This document shows positions 18,433 through 27,757 of a DNA stretch of 64,000 nucleotides, one piece after another. The notes under the pieces are model-generated. The model was not told where the DNA came from. It did not search any database and was given only the letters and a program-made list of their open reading frames with translations. Position 1 is the stretch's first letter; every line of letters starts with the position of its first letter. The position numbers and the translations under genes are program-made. The stretch covers positions 310,001 to 374,000 of the forward strand of contig NZ_SCKT01000001.1 in the NCBI RefSeq assembly GCF_014155765.1. Direction: 5' to 3'. The DNA comes from Pantoea dispersa (GTDB lineage: Bacteria > Pseudomonadota > Gammaproteobacteria > Enterobacterales > Enterobacteriaceae).

Positions 18433-19599
18433 TTACCCTTTAACCCGGCACAGCGCCTGCGCGCCGGCTTCGAGCGTTGCGTCGTCTTTAGCAAAAGAAA
18501 GGCGGATTAATTTATTGTCAGTGCCATCCATATAAAACGCCGACAGCGGAATGGTAGCCACACCGTGATCGACGATGAGACGTTTTACCATTTCACTGTC
18601 GCTTTCGTCACTGAAATGTCCGTAGCTGGCCAACATAAAGAACGAACCGGCGCTCGGTAACAGCCTGAACGGTGAATCCTGCAGCAGCGTCTGCAGCCGA
18701 TCGCGCTTCGCCTGATAAAACGACGACAGCTGCAGATAGTTTTGCGGGTTCTGCAGATACTGCGCGAAGCCAACCTGCATTGGCGTATCGGCGGCGTACA
18801 TCATGAACTGATGCACCTTGACGATCTCCGCCATCAGCGCAGCAGGCGCCAGCGCATAGCCGACGCGCCAGCCGGTGACGTGGAAGGTTTTACCGAAGGA
18901 GGACACCACCACGCTGCGCTGTGCCAGTTCCGCGTGCGTGGCCATGCCGCAGTGCGTCTGGCCGTCAAACACGATGTGTTCGTAGACTTCATCAGACAAC
19001 ACCACGATGTCGGTATTACGCGTCAGGGCCGCCAGCTGGTCGAGATCGGCGGCATTCAGTACCTGTCCGCTCGGGTTATGTGGCGTATTGATGATAATCA
19101 TGCGCGTACGCGGCGTGATCGCGGCACGCAGTTCGTCCCAGTCAATCGCAAAATCCGGCACCTGCAGCTTGAGGCCGATCGGCGTCGCACCCTGTAACCG
19201 CACCACCGGCGCGTAGCTGTCAAAGGCTGGCTCAAAGAAGATCACTTCATCACCCGGATGCACCAGCGCCGAAATCGCCATGTAGATGCCCTGACTGGCA
19301 CTGCCGGTGATCAGGACTTCGCTGGCGGCATCGTACTGCTGGCCATACAGGCGGTGCACCTTCTCCGCCAGCGCTTCACGCAGCGCCGGTAAACCGGTCA
19401 TGGCGGCGTACTGATTATGGCCGTCGCGCATCGCCTGGCTGACCAGCTCAACCAGCTGCGGGTCACACGGGAAATTGGGTGCGCCCTGAGAGAGATTAAC
19501 GGCCTGGTGCTGTGCGGACAGCTGGCCGATCACGCTAAAAATGGTGGTGCCGACGTCCGGCTGTTTGGAGGAGAGCTTCACGCTGCTGTTCAGGGTCAT
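18433..19599 (-). CDS. PLP-dependent aminotransferase, YbdL-like (methionine aminotransferase)
   Basis: A 388-aa fold-type I aminotransferase. LGTTIF-type N-terminus (here VGTTIFSVI), AVNLSQGAPNFPCDP, NQYAAMTG, FFEPAFDSYAP, NTPHNPSGQV, SDEVYEHI and the PLP lysine in SSFGKTFHVTGWRVGY match E. coli YbdL, which prefers methionine. Two adjacent ATGs exist (19602, 19599); 19599 is better spaced from TGGAG. It precedes the orphan amino-acid binding protein by 13 nt and is divergent from a LysR gene, suggesting a regulated amino-acid salvage unit. Confidence 0.85.
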   Translation of the reverse strand: MTLNSSVKLSSKQPDVGTTIFSVIGQLSAQHQAVNLSQGAPNFPCDPQLVELVSQAMRDGHNQYAAMTGLPALREALAEKVHRLYGQQYDAASEVLITGSASQGIYMAISALVHPGDEVIFFEPAFDSYAPVVRLQGATPIGLKLQVPDFAIDWDELRAAITPRTRMIIINTPHNPSGQVLNAADLDQLAALTRNTDIVVLSDEVYEHIVFDGQTHCGMATHAELAQRSVVVSSFGKTFHVTGWRVGYALAPAALMAEIVKVHQFMMYAADTPMQVGFAQYLQNPQNYLQLSSFYQAKRDRLQTLLQDSPFRLLPSAGSFFMLASYGHFSDESDSEMVKRLIVDHGVATIPLSAFYMDGTDNKLIRLSFAKDDATLEAGAQALCRVKG

Positions 19600-19724
19600 C
19601 ATTGCTCCACAGGTTGCATAACCACGTATCGGAAGTAGATTTCTATTCAACGGCGCGACGCTTGAGTCGACAAGCGAATTGTTGTCATAATAGCCATGAT
19701 AAAAAATCATAGCTCGAGGCCGTT

Positions 19725-20606
19725 ATGTCCCGCTCTGCTCTGCCGCTCAACGCCATTCATGCCTTTCTGGTCACCGCCCGTCATCTCAACCTGACGCGCG
19801 CCGCCAGCGAACTGTGCATCACTCAGGGCGCGGTGAGCCGCAAAATTGCGGCGCTGGAGAGCTGGCTGGGATTTGCCCTGTTTGAACGCCACGCGCGCGG
19901 TCTGCATCTCACCGATCAGGGCGCGGCGCTACTGCCGGAGCTGCAACAGGGATTCAATCTGCTGGTCAATGCCACTGAGAAAGCCAGCCGCAGCAACGCC
20001 TCGATTCGGCTGAAAGCCCCGACCTGCGCCATGCGCTGGCTGGTGCCGCGTCTGGTGGCGCTGGAGCAGCAGCGGCCAGACATCCACGTGGCGCTCACCA
20101 CCACGCTCGATCACGCGTCGCAGCTGGAAAACTTTGATGCGGCGATTGTATTCGGCACGCCGCCTGCCGGTGCCATTCCGCTGTTTGCCGAGCGCCTGAC
20201 GCCGGTGCTGGCCAGCAGCGTACCGGCGCCACGCCATGTCAGCGAACTGGCCAGATTCACCTTCCTGCATCCGACCGGCGATACGCGCGACTGGCAGCTG
20301 TGGCTGTCCGGCCAGGCGGAGCAGTTGCCGATGGCGCGCAATCAGCACTTCGCCACCATGGATTTGGCGATCAGCGCGGCGATTCAGGGATTTGGCGTGA
20401 CGGTGGCGGATATTACGCTGGTGGAGAATGATTTGGCGAATGGGCGGTTAATTGCCCCGTTTGCCGCGAGTGTGGCAACCGGGGCGAGCTACAGCCTGTT
20501 ACAGCGGGCGGAAAAAGATGCGCCACCGTTTTTGCCGCAGCTGGTGGCGTGGTTGTGTCAGCCTCAGAATGAAACCCACTCTTCACTGCTGGCGGGTTTA
20601 CCCTGA
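19725..20606 (+). CDS. LysR-family transcriptional regulator (GcvA-like)
   Basis: A 293-aa LysR regulator of the GcvA/AmpR type: [28 protein letters not shown] and [29 protein letters not shown] form the DNA-binding domain, with an effector-binding domain after. It is divergent from the aminotransferase/binding-protein operon (125-bp gap), which it probably controls. The 3' end runs 43 bp into the convergent chemoreceptor gene. Confidence 0.87.
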   Translation: MSRSALPLNAIHAFLVTARHLNLTRAASELCITQGAVSRKIAALESWLGFALFERHARGLHLTDQGAALLPELQQGFNLLVNATEKASRSNASIRLKAPTCAMRWLVPRLVALEQQRPDIHVALTTTLDHASQLENFDAAIVFGTPPAGAIPLFAERLTPVLASSVPAPRHVSELARFTFLHPTGDTRDWQLWLSGQAEQLPMARNQHFATMDLAISAAIQGFGVTVADITLVENDLANGRLIAPFAASVATGASYSLLQRAEKDAPPFLPQLVAWLCQPQNETHSSLLAGLP

Positions 20607-22240
20607 GCGCCTGCGGCGGCAGATAACACCGGCCGGCGCAGCGCAGGCGCAGCAGTGGATACCACGGTCTGCGCGCGCGGCGCGCTGTCAGACAGACGGA
20701 ACTTCGCCACCGACGCCTGCAGCTCTTCGGTCTGACGCTCCAGCGCACTGGCCGCCGCTGACACCTGCTCCACCAGCGACGCGTTCTGCTGGGTGACGCT
20801 GTCCATTTCGGTGACGGCGGTGCCGACCTGCGAAATCCCTTTGCTCTGCTCTTCCGACGCGGCAGCGATGTGCTTCATGATCTCATTCACATCCTGCACC
20901 GACTTCAGAATGTCATGCATGGTGCTGCCAGCGCTGCTGACCAGCTCCGAGCCCTTTTCAACGCGTGACACGGAATCTTCAATCAGCGTAGCGATCTCTT
21001 TTGCGGCGCCGGCGCTGCGTTGCGCCAGGTTGCGCACTTCGCTGGCCACCACGGCAAAGCCGCGCCCCTGCTCACCGGCACGCGCCGCTTCGACCGCCGC
21101 GTTGAGCGCCAGGATGTTGGTCTGGAAGGCGATGCCGTTGATCACGCTGGTGATTTCGGCAATCTTTTTCGAACTGCCGGAAATGCCCTGCATGGTGGTC
21201 ACCACTTCGCCAACCAGACGGCCGCCCTGCTGCGCGGTTCCGGTGGCGGTCTCCGCCAGCGCGCTGGCCTGACGCGCGTTATCGGCGTTGAATTTCACCG
21301 TGGCGGTCAGTTGCTCCATGCTGGCTGCGGTCTGTTCCAGCGCGGCCGCCTGCTCTTCGGTGCGCGATGAAAGATCGTTATTGCCGGCTGAAATTTCTGC
21401 TGCGCCGCGGTAGATGTTCTCCGTGCCGCTGCGGATGGCGCTGACTGCTTCACGCAGGCTGTCCTGCATCGCCCGCAGCAGTGGCACCAGTTTGCCGACG
21501 CAGTTGCGGCCAAATTCTTCCACCGGCTGGCTGAGATCGCCCTGCGCAATCACGGTAAAATGGTTACGGATGCGATCCAGCGGTTTCACCAGCATCGTCA
21601 CCAGGTAACGGTCAGTGAACAGCAGAATCAATAAGCCGAACACCACCGCCGACACAATAATCACTTTGGTCATGCTGGTAAGCGTGTCCACGGTCACGCG
21701 GGTCTCATCCAGCTTGCTGCTGGCGGCCTGATTAAACGCTTCTGCGCTGGCACCAAACGCCCGGCTCAGCGGCGGCGTGACATTGTTGGCCTGCGCGCGC
21801 CATGCATCCAGTGAAGCCTGCTGCGCCAGCGCCACCTGTGGCGCGATACCCTCATCCAGCAGTTTCTGCCAGCTGCTGATCACACTGTTCACCGTCTCGC
21901 TGTCCATCGGACCCGGCGCCATGGCTTTGAACTGGGTTAACTGCTGTTTCATGTTATCCAGTGCCTGCTGCACCGGCGCGAACGCTTCTGCGGTCGGCGC
22001 GTTACCGGCGGTGCGGCCTTCCATTACCCGCGACAGGCGCGTGACCACGCGGAAATATTGATCGTTGCCTTTGCTGAGCACCGTCATCTGCTTTACCAGC
22101 TGACGATCAATCTCGTTACCCTCGCCAAGCGCATTCAGCGAGTGGACGCTGAACAGCCCTACGCCACACCATAACAGGCAGAAAAGCCCGAGAATGGTCA
22201 GCATAACGGCGCGAATCGTGAAGTTTTTTAACATACCCAT
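20564..22240 (-). CDS. Methyl-accepting chemotaxis protein
   Basis: A 558-aa transmembrane chemoreceptor. A first membrane helix (about residues 10-30), a four-helix periplasmic ligand domain of about 150 aa, a second helix ([17 protein letters not shown]), HAMP ([21 protein letters not shown]) and a signalling domain with the hairpin tip [24 protein letters not shown] then [18 protein letters not shown]. The C-terminus ends EEWVSF, a W-x-x-F tether of the NWETF type that recruits CheR/CheB. ATG 22240 has AGGGG upstream. A sigma-28 promoter precedes it, so it belongs to the flagellar late class. The ligand is unknown. Confidence 0.92.
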   Translation of the reverse strand: MGMLKNFTIRAVMLTILGLFCLLWCGVGLFSVHSLNALGEGNEIDRQLVKQMTVLSKGNDQYFRVVTRLSRVMEGRTAGNAPTAEAFAPVQQALDNMKQQLTQFKAMAPGPMDSETVNSVISSWQKLLDEGIAPQVALAQQASLDAWRAQANNVTPPLSRAFGASAEAFNQAASSKLDETRVTVDTLTSMTKVIIVSAVVFGLLILLFTDRYLVTMLVKPLDRIRNHFTVIAQGDLSQPVEEFGRNCVGKLVPLLRAMQDSLREAVSAIRSGTENIYRGAAEISAGNNDLSSRTEEQAAALEQTAASMEQLTATVKFNADNARQASALAETATGTAQQGGRLVGEVVTTMQGISGSSKKIAEITSVINGIAFQTNILALNAAVEAARAGEQGRGFAVVASEVRNLAQRSAGAAKEIATLIEDSVSRVEKGSELVSSAGSTMHDILKSVQDVNEIMKHIAAASEEQSKGISQVGTAVTEMDSVTQQNASLVEQVSAAASALERQTEELQASVAKFRLSDSAPRAQTVVSTAAPALRRPVLSAAAGAQGKPASSEEWVSF

Positions 22241-22295
22241 ACATAATCCCCTGGTGTGAACGCTGGCAGCCCGGATAAAACAGGGCTTAGGGTAT

Positions 22296-22322
22296 TTATC
22301 GGCAGCGAACCGGGAAAAGATA
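22296..22322 (-). promoter_or_regulatory. Sigma-28 (FliA) promoter of the chemoreceptor gene
   Basis: On the minus strand TATCTTTT (22322-22315) is followed after exactly 11 bases by a perfect GCCGATAA (22303-22296), matching the FliA consensus TAAAGTTT-N11-GCCGATAA at 5 of 8 and 8 of 8 bases. It lies about 55 bp before the chemoreceptor ATG. Confidence 0.7.
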
Positions 22323-22414
22323 AATGTTTTGTAAGCTAATTAATTGCAGGATGAGGTGCCGCGCGGAGCGGCTGAGCGATCGTAAAATCAGGCAGATAGC
22401 GGCCAATTTGCCTT

Positions 22415-22436
22415 AAAAAAACATTGATGTTTTTAC
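22415..22436 (-). terminator. AT-rich hairpin downstream of the carboxylesterase gene
   Basis: An 8-bp stem (22417-22424 with 22427-22434) is flanked by an A-run that reads as a T-run on the minus strand, 17 bp after the carboxylesterase stop. The stem is all A/T-rich, so it is a weak terminator at best. Confidence 0.4.
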
Positions 22437-22452
22437 ATGATTAGCAGGCTTA

Positions 22453-23976
22453 TTAAAGTTTAACGTGGCTGCGCATCATCAGGCGAAACAGACGCAGACG
22501 GCCGCGCATAAATCGCGTCTTCAGCACCGATTCCGCTTTACCGTCGTGACCAAAAGCAAGAGTCAAATCTTCCCCTGGCCGCCATACCGGCCAGTCAGGT
22601 TCCCCGTCGAGCCGCAGCCGATGGCTGAACTCACTGGCATCACGTGCAAATGCCACCCACCAGGCGCTGACGCGGCCGGCAAAGGCGATATCGCTGGCGC
22701 TGTAATGCCAGTCACCCGGCGGCGGCAGCGTCGCGAGCGTATTGAAGACATAAGGAATTTCATTGCCGTGCCAGGTGCCGTGCGGGTAGAGATGACGCGC
22801 GTTTTCTGACACATAATCAAACCAGTAACGCCATGCAGGCATGCCGATGCTGTGCTGCGACTGCGCCACCAGCAGCGGCATGACGGTAAACGCCATGTCG
22901 CGCGCCACCGCGCGCCCCAGCAGACTGTCATCATGGATATCATACAGCCACTTCAGCAGGCGATAACTCAGGCGACTTTTGCTGCGCAGCTGCTGTAACA
23001 CGCTGCGGGCATCCACGCCGAAGTAGTCCAGCACGCTGGCTTCGTCGCTGTTGCTGCCAATCATCAACGGCACGCGATGCTGTTTACCCGCCATAAAGGT
23101 GTCGAGCATCGGTCTGGGTAGCACCGCATCGCCGCTGATGGCCACCGGCCCCAGCGCCAGCGGTCGCTCCAGCGGCCAGAAACTGTCGGCCGGCAGTGCG
23201 CGCAGCTGTTCCGCACTGGCATCCGCGGCCAGATTGAAATGCGCTGCCACCTGCAGGCCGGTTTGCTGCGCCTGCTTATGCGGCACGTCCGGCAGACTGT
23301 AGGCACTTTGCACGATGCCCTTATGAAACAGCCCTTCGGCCAGCGGCGAGCAACACAGCGACAGCACGCTGCGCGCGCCGGACGATTCGCCAAACAGCGT
23401 GACGTTATGGCGATCGCCGCCAAATGCCGGGATGTTGCGCTGAATCCACTGCAGCGCGGCAATCTGATCCAGCAGCGCAAAATTATTGACCACCTTGCCC
23501 GGCAGATACTGGGCGTCGAGCGCCGGATGCGCAAAAAAGCCGAAATGGCCAAGGCGGTAATTGAGTGTCACCACCACCACGCCCTGCGCTGCCAGCGCTT
23601 TGCCGCGATAGGGATCAAGGCTGCCGGCACCAATGCTGAAGCCGCCGCCGTGCAGCCATACCATCACCGGTAACGGCGTAACGGGTTCGACATCAGGCGT
23701 CCAGACATTCAGATAGAGGCAATCTTCGCTGAAGCGGCCCGGATCGCCGCCGCCGGCCGCCACGCAGTAATCACGATTTTGCCAGCTGGCATCGCCCCAC
23801 GCGGTGGCGTCGCGCAGCGTTTGCCACGGTACCACCGGCTGCGGCGGACGCCAGCGCAGTGCGCCAACCGGCGGCGCTGCATAAGGTATTCCTTTAAAGG
23901 TAAACAGTTCATCATCCATCAGGCCTCTGAGTTCACCTTCTGCCGTCATGATCCTCAGACGTCGTTCATTTTTCAT
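22453..23976 (-). CDS. Type-B carboxylesterase (PnbA-like)
   Basis: A 507-aa alpha/beta hydrolase of the carboxylesterase/lipase family. Visible are FKGIPYAAPPVGALRWRPP, the type-B signature EDCLYLNVWTPD, the oxyanion loop WLHGGGFSIGAGS, the nucleophile elbow LFGESSGARS (catalytic Ser) and the His region near HGTWHGNEIPYVF. ATG 23976 is preceded by AGGAA. There is no signal peptide, so it is cytoplasmic. It is a single gene; the physiological ester is unknown. Confidence 0.9.
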   Translation of the reverse strand: MKNERRLRIMTAEGELRGLMDDELFTFKGIPYAAPPVGALRWRPPQPVVPWQTLRDATAWGDASWQNRDYCVAAGGGDPGRFSEDCLYLNVWTPDVEPVTPLPVMVWLHGGGFSIGAGSLDPYRGKALAAQGVVVVTLNYRLGHFGFFAHPALDAQYLPGKVVNNFALLDQIAALQWIQRNIPAFGGDRHNVTLFGESSGARSVLSLCCSPLAEGLFHKGIVQSAYSLPDVPHKQAQQTGLQVAAHFNLAADASAEQLRALPADSFWPLERPLALGPVAISGDAVLPRPMLDTFMAGKQHRVPLMIGSNSDEASVLDYFGVDARSVLQQLRSKSRLSYRLLKWLYDIHDDSLLGRAVARDMAFTVMPLLVAQSQHSIGMPAWRYWFDYVSENARHLYPHGTWHGNEIPYVFNTLATLPPPGDWHYSASDIAFAGRVSAWWVAFARDASEFSHRLRLDGEPDWPVWRPGEDLTLAFGHDGKAESVLKTRFMRGRLRLFRLMMRSHVKL

Positions 23977-24167
23977 TGCGGGTTCCTGGTAAAGCCTGAT
24001 TCCATTATTTGCAGGCCTCAGTGGAATGTCTATGTTCTGCAAGCATTTGCAGATTAAGCCGAATAAGCGACCGATTCATTGAACAACTTCATCAAATTTT
24101 TTGGTTAACTGCAGCGGCGCATTCTGTTTTATGGTTGCAAGTTAACCTGGCGTGACGGAGAGACGCG

Positions 24168-24602
24168 ATGTTTGCTGGCATCAATCAGCTGTTCACCCGG
24201 ATGAGCGATCACCCGGATTTCGGTAAATTGCTGTTACGCTTAACCTTCGGCGGGCTGTTGCTGTTTCATGGCGAGTTTAAGGCGATTCATGGCGTCGGCT
24301 GGATCGCCCATCTGCTCAGCGTCAAAGGCATGCCAGGTTTCATCGCTTACGGTGCTTACATCGGGGAAATTGTGGCACCCATCATGGTCATCGTTGGCCT
24401 GCTTACGCGCCCGGCGGCCTTTATCATTGCCGTTAACATGGTAGTCGCAACGCTGCTGGTGAAAATGGGCGCACTCTGGCATCGCACCGATGTCGGCGCC
24501 TGGTCGCTGGAAACGGAAGCGCTTTACCTGCTGGGCGCGCTGGCCATCCTGTTCCTGGGTGCCGGAAAATATACGCTGGTGCGCGACGCACGCCTGCAAT
24601 AA
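24168..24602 (+). CDS. DoxX-family membrane protein
   Basis: A 144-aa protein with four hydrophobic helices, matching the DoxX/YphA/YqjF family: LLLRLTFGGLLLFHG near the N-terminus, YGAYIGEIVAPIMVIVGLLTRPAAF in the middle and ALYLLGALAILFLGAGKY at the end. DoxX members are linked to redox or thiol homeostasis in other bacteria, but no role is fixed here. ATG 24168 has GGAGAG upstream. It stands alone, divergent from the carboxylesterase gene and followed by a strong terminator. Confidence 0.85.
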   Translation: MFAGINQLFTRMSDHPDFGKLLLRLTFGGLLLFHGEFKAIHGVGWIAHLLSVKGMPGFIAYGAYIGEIVAPIMVIVGLLTRPAAFIIAVNMVVATLLVKMGALWHRTDVGAWSLETEALYLLGALAILFLGAGKYTLVRDARLQ

Positions 24603-24622
24603 TCATTAGAAAGAAAAACAGC

Positions 24623-24667
24623 CGGCCTGTAAAAGTGATCCTGTCACTTTTCAGGCCGCTTTTTTAC
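24623..24667. terminator. Terminator between doxX-like gene and ydcJ
   Basis: A long stem (24623-24629 plus 24631-24638 with 24644-24658, one bulged T) is followed by CTTTTTTAC on the plus strand. It serves the DoxX gene and may also stop ydcJ transcription. Confidence 0.8.
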
Positions 24668-24670
24668 GCC

Positions 24671-26011
24671 CTATTCCTGCACGCCGCAGCGGGCCAGACT
24701 GCGCTGTTGCGTCTGCTGATACAGCACCATCTCATCCTGCACGGTGGCACCGAGCGCGGCTTCAAAATCGGCACGACTGGCATTCCCGGCGCTGCGGGCC
24801 TGAGTCTGGTTGCCCAGATTCGACTGGAAGATGCCAGCCGCGCTCACCGGCAGAAAATCTTCGTAGACAATCGGTTCCGCCTCTAAACGTCCGGCGGCCA
24901 GCAGCTGCGCCACGGTTTCCCCGGCGCGCGGCGGCTGATGCTCGCCCTGCGGCGTCAGACGGTAGCGGAACCACGCCAGCTCCTGCTCGCGCAGCGTCTG
25001 TTCATCATCAGGAAAATCACGAAACACCGCGCTGAGGTGCTGCTGATGCTGCTGGTTATCGCTGCCGGTACCGGCCTGCGCCAGCAGCCGGTCGTACAGC
25101 GCGCGGCCTTTAGGCGTAAGCGCCGCGCCGCGCTGCTCAATTTCACCAAAGCGCGCGGTATGGGTGCCAGGCGTGCCATCATTAAAATGCACCGCCTCTT
25201 CCAGCGCTTTGAAGCTGGTCTGGCGCAGCAGAATCGGCACCGCGCGCGGCGGCGGTCCCTCAATCAGGATTTTCGGTTCGATGCCGCGCGAAGGCATCAG
25301 CGCCTGCACGCGATCGATGTCCAGCGTGCGTGGCGTCAGGTGATTGATGTGGCAACCGCGGAAGCACACGACGTCGGCAATCAGGCGATGCTGCTGGCTC
25401 AGCGCGCGGTAGGTGGCGCTGTCCACCGTGGTGTGCGCATGCCAGCGAAAGGTTTCCAGCGCCTCCTGAACAAAGCGGGCGGCATCGGCAGCGTTGAGAC
25501 CGCCCTGCTGCTGATGCTGCGCGATCAGTGCCCGGCAGCCAGGCGTGAAGATGTCGCGCGCCGCCAGAATAGCCGCGGCTTTGTCGCGCAGTGCGGCATC
25601 GTTGATCAGCTCCAGCCGCAGCAGCGAGGTGAAAACGCGGAAGGGATTGCGCCGCAGCGCGCTGTCGCTGACCGGGCGAAAGGCAGTAGAGTGCACCGGC
25701 ACGCCCGCCTGTGACAGATCGTAATAGCCCACCGGCTCCATCCCCATCACGGCAAACATCTGCCGCAGCGTGCTGAGCTCTGCGGCAGTGCCGACGCGAA
25801 TGGCACCGTGACGCTCCACGCCGAGGCGGCTCAGCTCATCGGCGGCGGCCAGACGGTTTTTCAGCGCCGGCTGGGCTTCTAAGGTGCGTTCGTTAACGGC
25901 GGTAACCAGCTGCGTCAGGGTGCCATATTGCGGCACCTCCTGCTGGTACATGGCCGACATGGCCTGAGAGAACAGCGTGCGGATGGCATCGCGGGTGAGA
26001 AAGTTATCCAT
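24671..26011 (-). CDS. ydcJ: 2-oxoadipate dioxygenase/decarboxylase family protein YdcJ (HglS-like)
   Basis: A 446-aa DUF1338 protein nearly colinear with E. coli YdcJ: QAMSAMYQQEVPQYGTL, ARLGVERHGAIRVGTA-like (here SRLGVERHGAIRVGTA), YYDLSQAGVPVHSTAFRP, GCHINHLTPRTLDIDR, THTARFGEIEQRGAALTPKGR and YEDFLPVSAAGIFQSNLGN. Characterised relatives (HglS of Pseudomonas putida, from memory) convert 2-oxoadipate to D-2-hydroxyglutarate with Fe(II); metal-binding histidines and glutamate are in the quoted segments. ATG 26011 follows AAGGTG. No other lysine-catabolism genes are nearby, so the substrate in this host is uncertain. Confidence 0.88.
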   Translation of the reverse strand: MDNFLTRDAIRTLFSQAMSAMYQQEVPQYGTLTQLVTAVNERTLEAQPALKNRLAAADELSRLGVERHGAIRVGTAAELSTLRQMFAVMGMEPVGYYDLSQAGVPVHSTAFRPVSDSALRRNPFRVFTSLLRLELINDAALRDKAAAILAARDIFTPGCRALIAQHQQQGGLNAADAARFVQEALETFRWHAHTTVDSATYRALSQQHRLIADVVCFRGCHINHLTPRTLDIDRVQALMPSRGIEPKILIEGPPPRAVPILLRQTSFKALEEAVHFNDGTPGTHTARFGEIEQRGAALTPKGRALYDRLLAQAGTGSDNQQHQQHLSAVFRDFPDDEQTLREQELAWFRYRLTPQGEHQPPRAGETVAQLLAAGRLEAEPIVYEDFLPVSAAGIFQSNLGNQTQARSAGNASRADFEAALGATVQDEMVLYQQTQQRSLARCGVQE

Positions 26012-26099
26012 GGTCATCACCTTGGGCTAAAGGGTTGCTGCTACTGTAGATCAACCCTTTAGCGGCGGGTAACATTTTCGCGGAACTGTGATCGCCCTG

Positions 26100-27434
26100 T
26101 CACTCGGTGGCGCGCGGCTGGTCACCAAAGCGGCATTTCAGTACCAGCATCAGCGTGGTCAGCGCCGCCGGCAACGCCAGCAGCAGAAAGATCTGGCTAA
26201 ACGACCAGCCGAGGGACAGTAGCTCAGCGCCGACGAAGGCACTGATGATCGCGCCGATGCGGCCAACGCCATGCATCCAGCTGGAGCCGGTCGCGCGGGC
26301 ATGAGTGGGATAGTAACTGGCCGAGAGTGCATTCATGCCGGTGTTGGCACCGTTAAAACAGAAGCCGCTGCAGAAGGCGATGGCGCTCATCAACCCGACC
26401 TGCGCCGGGGAAAACCCGAGCGCCACGATGGCGATCCCGCCGCAAAAGTAAATGATGGCCAGCGCCAGATTGGCGTTGATGCGGTCCATCAGCCAGCCGG
26501 CAAACAGTGAGCCAACGGTGCCGCCCGCCTGATACATGGCGGTGACGATGGCCGCTTCCGTGACAGACATGCCCAGCGTGTTAATCAGCGATGGCAGCCA
26601 GCTGCCGATCAGGTAGACCAGAAACAGCCCCATAAAGTAGCCGCCCCACAGCATCAGGCTGCCAAACAGGTAGCGGGGTGAGACGACGGTGGCCACTGCA
26701 CCGTGACGCGCGGCCAGCGGTTCACTGCTTTGAAAATGGCTGTCAGGCCGGACGCTGCCCGGCAGCATGCGCGCCAGAATGGCGTGAATGCGCGCAGCGG
26801 GCGCGCGCTGGCTGATGAGAAAGCGCACCGACTCCGGCAGGCCGCGCAGCAGAAACGGCAGCACCAGCAGCGGCAGCACGCCGCCCATCAGCATCACTGA
26901 ATGCCAGTCATAGCGCGGCAGCAGCCACGAGGCGGCAAAACCGCCGGAGGCCGCGCCAAAGGTGAAGCCGCAGAACACCACGGTGATAATAAACGAGCGA
27001 CGCCGCTCGGGCGCGTATTCGGCCACCAGCGTGCCGACGTTGGGCATCGCCGCTCCCAGCCCCAGACCGGTGAGGAAGCGGAACAGCATCATCTGTTCGA
27101 TGTTTTGCGCCATGGCGGTCGCCAGCGTCCAGAGGCCAAAAAACAGCACGCTGAGCAGAATCATCACGCGGCGGCCGTAGCGATCGGCCAGCGGTCCAGC
27201 CACCATGGCACCCAGCGCCAGGCCAATCAGCGCCGCGCTAATCACCATCCCCAACTGATGATTGGTCACGCCCCAGCTGGCTTTCAGCGTCGGCGCGATA
27301 AAGCCCATTAGCGCGATATCCATGCCATCCAGCGCTACCACGACAAAGCACAGCGCAATTAAACGCTTCTGCCAGCTGCTTAACGCGCTCTGGTTGATGA
27401 GCTGGCGGACGTCAATGGCTTCAGCGCTGGTCAC
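26100..27434 (-). CDS. MFS aromatic acid:H+ symporter (PcaK/MhpT family)
   Basis: A 444-aa, 12-helix transporter of the AAHS group. Diagnostic are VVALDGMDIALMGFIAPTLK in helix 1, AGPLADRYGRRVMI in the first cytoplasmic loop, RFLTGLGLGAAMPNVGTLVAEY and the second-half AGWLMDRINANLALA. Substrates in the family are 4-hydroxybenzoate, protocatechuate and phenylpropionates. The start is GTG 27434 with AGGAG eight bases upstream. It is divergent from a PcaQ-like regulator, but no ring-cleavage enzymes lie in the window; they may have been lost at the 28,588 junction or lie elsewhere. Confidence 0.87.
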   Translation of the reverse strand: MTSAEAIDVRQLINQSALSSWQKRLIALCFVVVALDGMDIALMGFIAPTLKASWGVTNHQLGMVISAALIGLALGAMVAGPLADRYGRRVMILLSVLFFGLWTLATAMAQNIEQMMLFRFLTGLGLGAAMPNVGTLVAEYAPERRRSFIITVVFCGFTFGAASGGFAASWLLPRYDWHSVMLMGGVLPLLVLPFLLRGLPESVRFLISQRAPAARIHAILARMLPGSVRPDSHFQSSEPLAARHGAVATVVSPRYLFGSLMLWGGYFMGLFLVYLIGSWLPSLINTLGMSVTEAAIVTAMYQAGGTVGSLFAGWLMDRINANLALAIIYFCGGIAIVALGFSPAQVGLMSAIAFCSGFCFNGANTGMNALSASYYPTHARATGSSWMHGVGRIGAIISAFVGAELLSLGWSFSQIFLLLALPAALTTLMLVLKCRFGDQPRATE

Positions 27435-27757
27435 GGTACCACTCCTGCAGGATTATCACGAATAGGTCATCAGTTTTGGTAAAAAAAACGGCGCTTATGA
27501 TAGCGCATCGTTAACAATAACGGGCAGGATTTTTAAGTGAAATTGAGAATTATTCAACGTTTTTCCCGCTAAGCTACTGATAACGCTGAATGCATAGATG
27601 CGCCCGGACGCCCGGTTATTTATAAAGCCAACCAATACAGCCACTTACTAAAACTTCTCACGCTGACCGTTTTTGTTAATATAATTTTGCAGGTAAGTTA
27701 ACAGAATCTCGGTCAGCCACTTGCCGCTGACCGCTCTGACTCATTACGCTGGCGTTT
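27435..27757. promoter_or_regulatory. Divergent control region, aromatic transporter/LysR
   Basis: This 323-bp gap holds no gene. A perfect TATAAT at 27680-27685 (plus strand) could be the LysR -10. The heptamer GCTGACC occurs at 27662-27668 and 27726-27732 and inverted at 27711-27717, a pattern that could mark regulator binding. No site was proven. Confidence 0.4.
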
